This document shows, one piece after another, positions 14,711 to 16,267 of a stretch of 16,267 nucleotides of DNA (position 1 is its first letter; each line of letters starts with the position of its first letter). The notes beneath the pieces were generated by a model. That model was not told the DNA's origin. It searched no databases and was given only the letters and a program-made list of their open reading frames with translations. The position numbers and the translations under genes were made by a program. Source of the stretch: Alphaproteobacteria bacterium (GTDB lineage: Bacteria; Pseudomonadota; Alphaproteobacteria; Rhodobacterales; Rhodobacteraceae); the NCBI GenBank assembly GCA_024277955.1, contig JAJRUE010000074.1:1-16267 (forward strand), written 5' to 3'.

Positions 14711-14736
14711 CGGCCCCGGGCCGCGCGCCGGGGCCG
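14711..14736 (+). promoter_or_regulatory. Very GC-rich hairpin just before the right-edge gene
   Basis: CGGCCCCGG (14711-14719) and CCGGGGCCG (14728-14736) form a perfect 9-bp stem, all G/C, with an 8-base loop. It ends 12 bases before the ATG at 14749, where no clear Shine-Dalgarno sequence is seen. It could hinder initiation there, be a leader structure, or argue for the internal ATG at 14875. Confidence 0.45.
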
Positions 14737-14748
14737 TGTCTGTAAGCG

Positions 14749-16267
14749 ATGGGGAAGAACCGGAAAATCGACCAGGCCGGCCCCGGCGCCAGACCGGACG
14801 GCGATGCTGGCCGGGGGGCTGGCCGGGGGGCTGGCGGAGGTGGGGGCGGAAAGGATTTTCCGACCGCCGAAGCGATGTTCGAAAACGCCAGCTGGGAAGA
14901 CCGCCTGGCCGCCGCCCGCGAGGCCCGCGCCCGCGCCCTGGCCGAACGCGAGGCCGCGCCCGCGCCGCTTGCGGGCAACGCCCCCCCTGATCAGGACGAC
15001 CCCGCCGACGCGCCAAGCCTGGAAGAAATCCTGGCCACCCCGAACCTGGCGGAACGGTTCGAAAAGGCGCGCCGGCGTCACGCCGCGGTGGCCGGGAAAC
15101 TGGCGGCGCGCAAGGAAACCGTGCGGTTTGCGCTGGGCGGGGCGCGCTCGGGCGGCGCTGCCGGGCAGGGCGCGGGCGCGCCCGCCGGTCAAAGCGCACG
15201 GGCGCAGGTCACGTCCGCGGCGGCCCAGACCCACACGGTAGCAGAGGCACCGGCGCGCCGGATGTCGCGGGCCAAGATCGCGGCGCTTGTGGTGCTGGCG
15301 GCGATGGTGGGGCTGTTCGTCGGCGTCACCTTGCCCGGCCCGGTGCGGGATCTGGCGACAGCCTGGCTGGGGCCCGTGGTCGGCAACCCGCCGCAAGATG
15401 CGCCGGCGGTGGTGGCGGGCGGGCCGACTCAGCCGAACGCTCCGACGCCCGCGAAAACCGACAGCACCGCAACCGACGGCGCCGCGGGGGCGGGCGGCGA
15501 AACCGGCGGATCGGACCGCGCCACGCCCGAGACCCCGCAGCCGCAGGTCGCGTCACCCGCCAGCGGCCAAGCGCCCGCAGACGCGCCCAGCCAGGTGGCT
15601 GTGGCGGCCCCCGAACCTGCCGCGCCCGCACCTACGCCTGAAGCGGCCCCCGCGGCAGCCCCCGAACCTGCCGCACCTGCCCCCGAACCCGCCGCTGCGC
15701 CCGCCATCGCACCCTTTGCGCTGGACCCGGCGCTCAGCCGCGCGCCGGCGGCTCTGGCGGCTCTGCCCGCTGGTCCGGCGGCGGGTCCGGCCCTTGCCAG
15801 CCTCGTGCGCGCGCCCGATCCGGCGCTCGGGACGGCGGCCCTGGCTCGGTTGCCGCAGCCAGCTCGCCCCGCGCCGCCGGTCGCGCAAACCGATGTGCCG
15901 CCGCCGCACCAGCTGGCCAGCCAGGCGGTGGCTTCCGCAGCCGGTGAACCCACCGCCGAGGCCACCACCGGCCAGCAAGCGGCCATCCAGCAGGCGGCCG
16001 GCCCGGATACGTCCCCGCCGGCGGGCGAGATCGCCAACCCCGACGCCGGCTCGGCAGTCAGCGCCGCCTTGCAGCCGTCCGCCAACCCGCCGCCGGCCAC
16101 GCCCGCCCCCGCGCCAGAGACCGCGCCCCAGGTCCAGATCCTGGCGCTGACCCAGGCCGTGCCCCTGCTGCCGGCGGGGGCGGCGCACGCCCGCCTGCCG
16201 GGGCCGGTCGCGCCGACCCCGCGCGCCACCCTGGCCGCCCTGCGCCCGGTTGCGCCGGCCAGCGCCC
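14749..16267 (+). CDS. Unknown single-pass membrane protein with Ala/Pro-rich domain, truncated
   Basis: A plus-strand frame opens after TAA (14743-14745) and stays open to the window edge, about 506 codons with no stop. From the ATG at 14749 it encodes a basic, Gly-rich start (GRGAGRGAGGGGGG at 23-36), then FPTAEAMFENASWEDRL (39-55) and a charged helical stretch rich in Ala, Glu and Arg, with LEEILATPNLAERFEKARRR at about 91-110. One membrane segment follows (about 177-195). More than 300 residues dominated by Ala and Pro come next, including repeats of APEPAAPAP. The plan is a soluble cytoplasmic N-domain, one anchor and an extended, probably periplasmic, low-complexity region; any folded C-terminal domain lies outside the window. 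I do not recognise the family. The ATG at 14875 (MFENASW) is an alternative start; neither has a good ribosome site. Confidence 0.7.
   Translation, partial: MGKNRKIDQAGPGARPDGDAGRGAGRGAGGGGGGKDFPTAEAMFENASWEDRLAAAREARARALAEREAAPAPLAGNAPPDQDDPADAPSLEEILATPNLAERFEKARRRHAAVAGKLAARKETVRFALGGARSGGAAGQGAGAPAGQSARAQVTSAAAQTHTVAEAPARRMSRAKIAALVVLAAMVGLFVGVTLPGPVRDLATAWLGPVVGNPPQDAPAVVAGGPTQPNAPTPAKTDSTATDGAAGAGGETGGSDRATPETPQPQVASPASGQAPADAPSQVAVAAPEPAAPAPTPEAAPAAAPEPAAPAPEPAAAPAIAPFALDPALSRAPAALAALPAGPAAGPALASLVRAPDPALGTAALARLPQPARPAPPVAQTDVPPPHQLASQAVASAAGEPTAEATTGQQAAIQQAAGPDTSPPAGEIANPDAGSAVSAALQPSANPPPATPAPAPETAPQVQILALTQAVPLLPAGAAHARLPGPVAPTPRATLAALRPVAPASA
14806..14829 (+). repeat. 12-bp tandem repeat near the start of the right-edge gene
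   Basis: The unit GCTGGCCGGGGG occurs twice in tandem, followed by a partial third unit (GCTGGC). In the membrane-protein frame it encodes repeated AGRG/GRGA units. The unit length is a multiple of three, so copy-number change keeps the frame, while the embedded G6 runs could slip. Confidence 0.6.

Larger units (their letters stand above)
14357..14748. other. Mostly non-coding region between divergent genes
   Basis: These 392 bp separate the minus-strand small protein from the plus-strand membrane-protein gene. Open frames exist on both strands, but none combines a start, a ribosome site and native codon bias. The minus frame ending at 14495 encodes an acidic-looking tail (about 80 residues, ending IFEKFSGFGTE) yet has no start of its own before it runs under the opposite gene, and its third-position GC is lower than in the clear genes. 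A promoter candidate (14606-14613) and a strong hairpin (14711-14736) are listed separately. Confidence 0.5.

Noticed and set aside
14377..15396. Long minus-strand frames opposite the right-edge membrane-protein gene
   Set aside because: They are Arg/Pro/Gly-rich and antisense to a frame with a plausible membrane segment and native codon bias. The tail ending IFEKFSGFGTE (stop at 14495) looks less random but has no start or ribosome site of its own.
15287..16150. Plus-strand frame translating to Arg/Pro-rich sequence at the right edge
   Set aside because: It is an out-of-frame reading of the Ala/Pro-rich gene; dense Arg/Pro/Ser strings are typical of shifted frames in such DNA.
1..16267. CRISPR arrays, tRNA or rRNA genes, IS elements, prophage or toxin-antitoxin modules
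   Set aside because: No regularly spaced repeats, cloverleaf-like sequence, transposase or integrase motifs were seen; nearly all DNA is accounted for by housekeeping genes.

Overview
The window looks like chromosomal DNA from a high-GC alphaproteobacterium, most likely Rhodobacteraceae or a close relative. The evidence is the strong G/C bias at third codon positions, the family content and gene order, and two copies of a short dispersed intergenic sequence that I associate from memory with Rhodobacterales genomes. No phage, IS, tRNA, rRNA or CRISPR signal was seen. I did not find a convincing undescribed multi-gene system. The most open items are the truncated membrane protein at the right edge and the structured intergenic DNA between convergent genes.

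Left block (59-7680, all minus strand): a tightly packed outer-membrane biogenesis operon read right to left as lptF, lptG, lptD, surA, pdxA, rsmA. LptF and LptG are the permease half of the lipopolysaccharide exporter. LptD is the outer-membrane LPS translocon. SurA is the periplasmic chaperone that helps fold LptD and other beta-barrels. PdxA (pyridoxal phosphate synthesis) and RsmA (16S rRNA dimethylation) are the usual passengers. Three junctions are 4-bp ATGA overlaps and one is a single-base gap, so translation is probably coupled. Only pdxA and rsmA are separated (64 bp), by a copy of the dispersed repeat. A few bases of a convergent plus-strand gene may remain at 1-36.

Middle (7681-9835): a 148-bp divergent promoter region separates lptF from the plus-strand pair pepA (leucyl aminopeptidase) and holC (DNA polymerase III chi). 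In E. coli, pepA-holC/lptFG and lptD-surA-pdxA-rsmA are two distant loci; here they are one continuous locus. holC meets the next minus-strand gene across two abutting perfect palindromes.

Next block (9840-12948, minus strand): a YheS-like ABC-F ATPase, a MarC-family membrane protein and a two-TM retropepsin-like aspartic protease, closely spaced and probably co-transcribed in that order. A 277-bp divergent region follows, holding the second repeat copy and a GC-rich leader hairpin, and leads to ndk (nucleoside diphosphate kinase, plus).

Right block (13649-16267): ndk converges on a standalone TfoX C-terminal-domain gene across a structured element of about 118 bp. Upstream of that gene lies a 59-residue hydrophilic protein. 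After about 390 bp of mostly non-coding DNA with one promoter candidate, a plus-strand gene for an unrecognised single-pass membrane protein with a long Ala/Pro-rich tail runs off the window.
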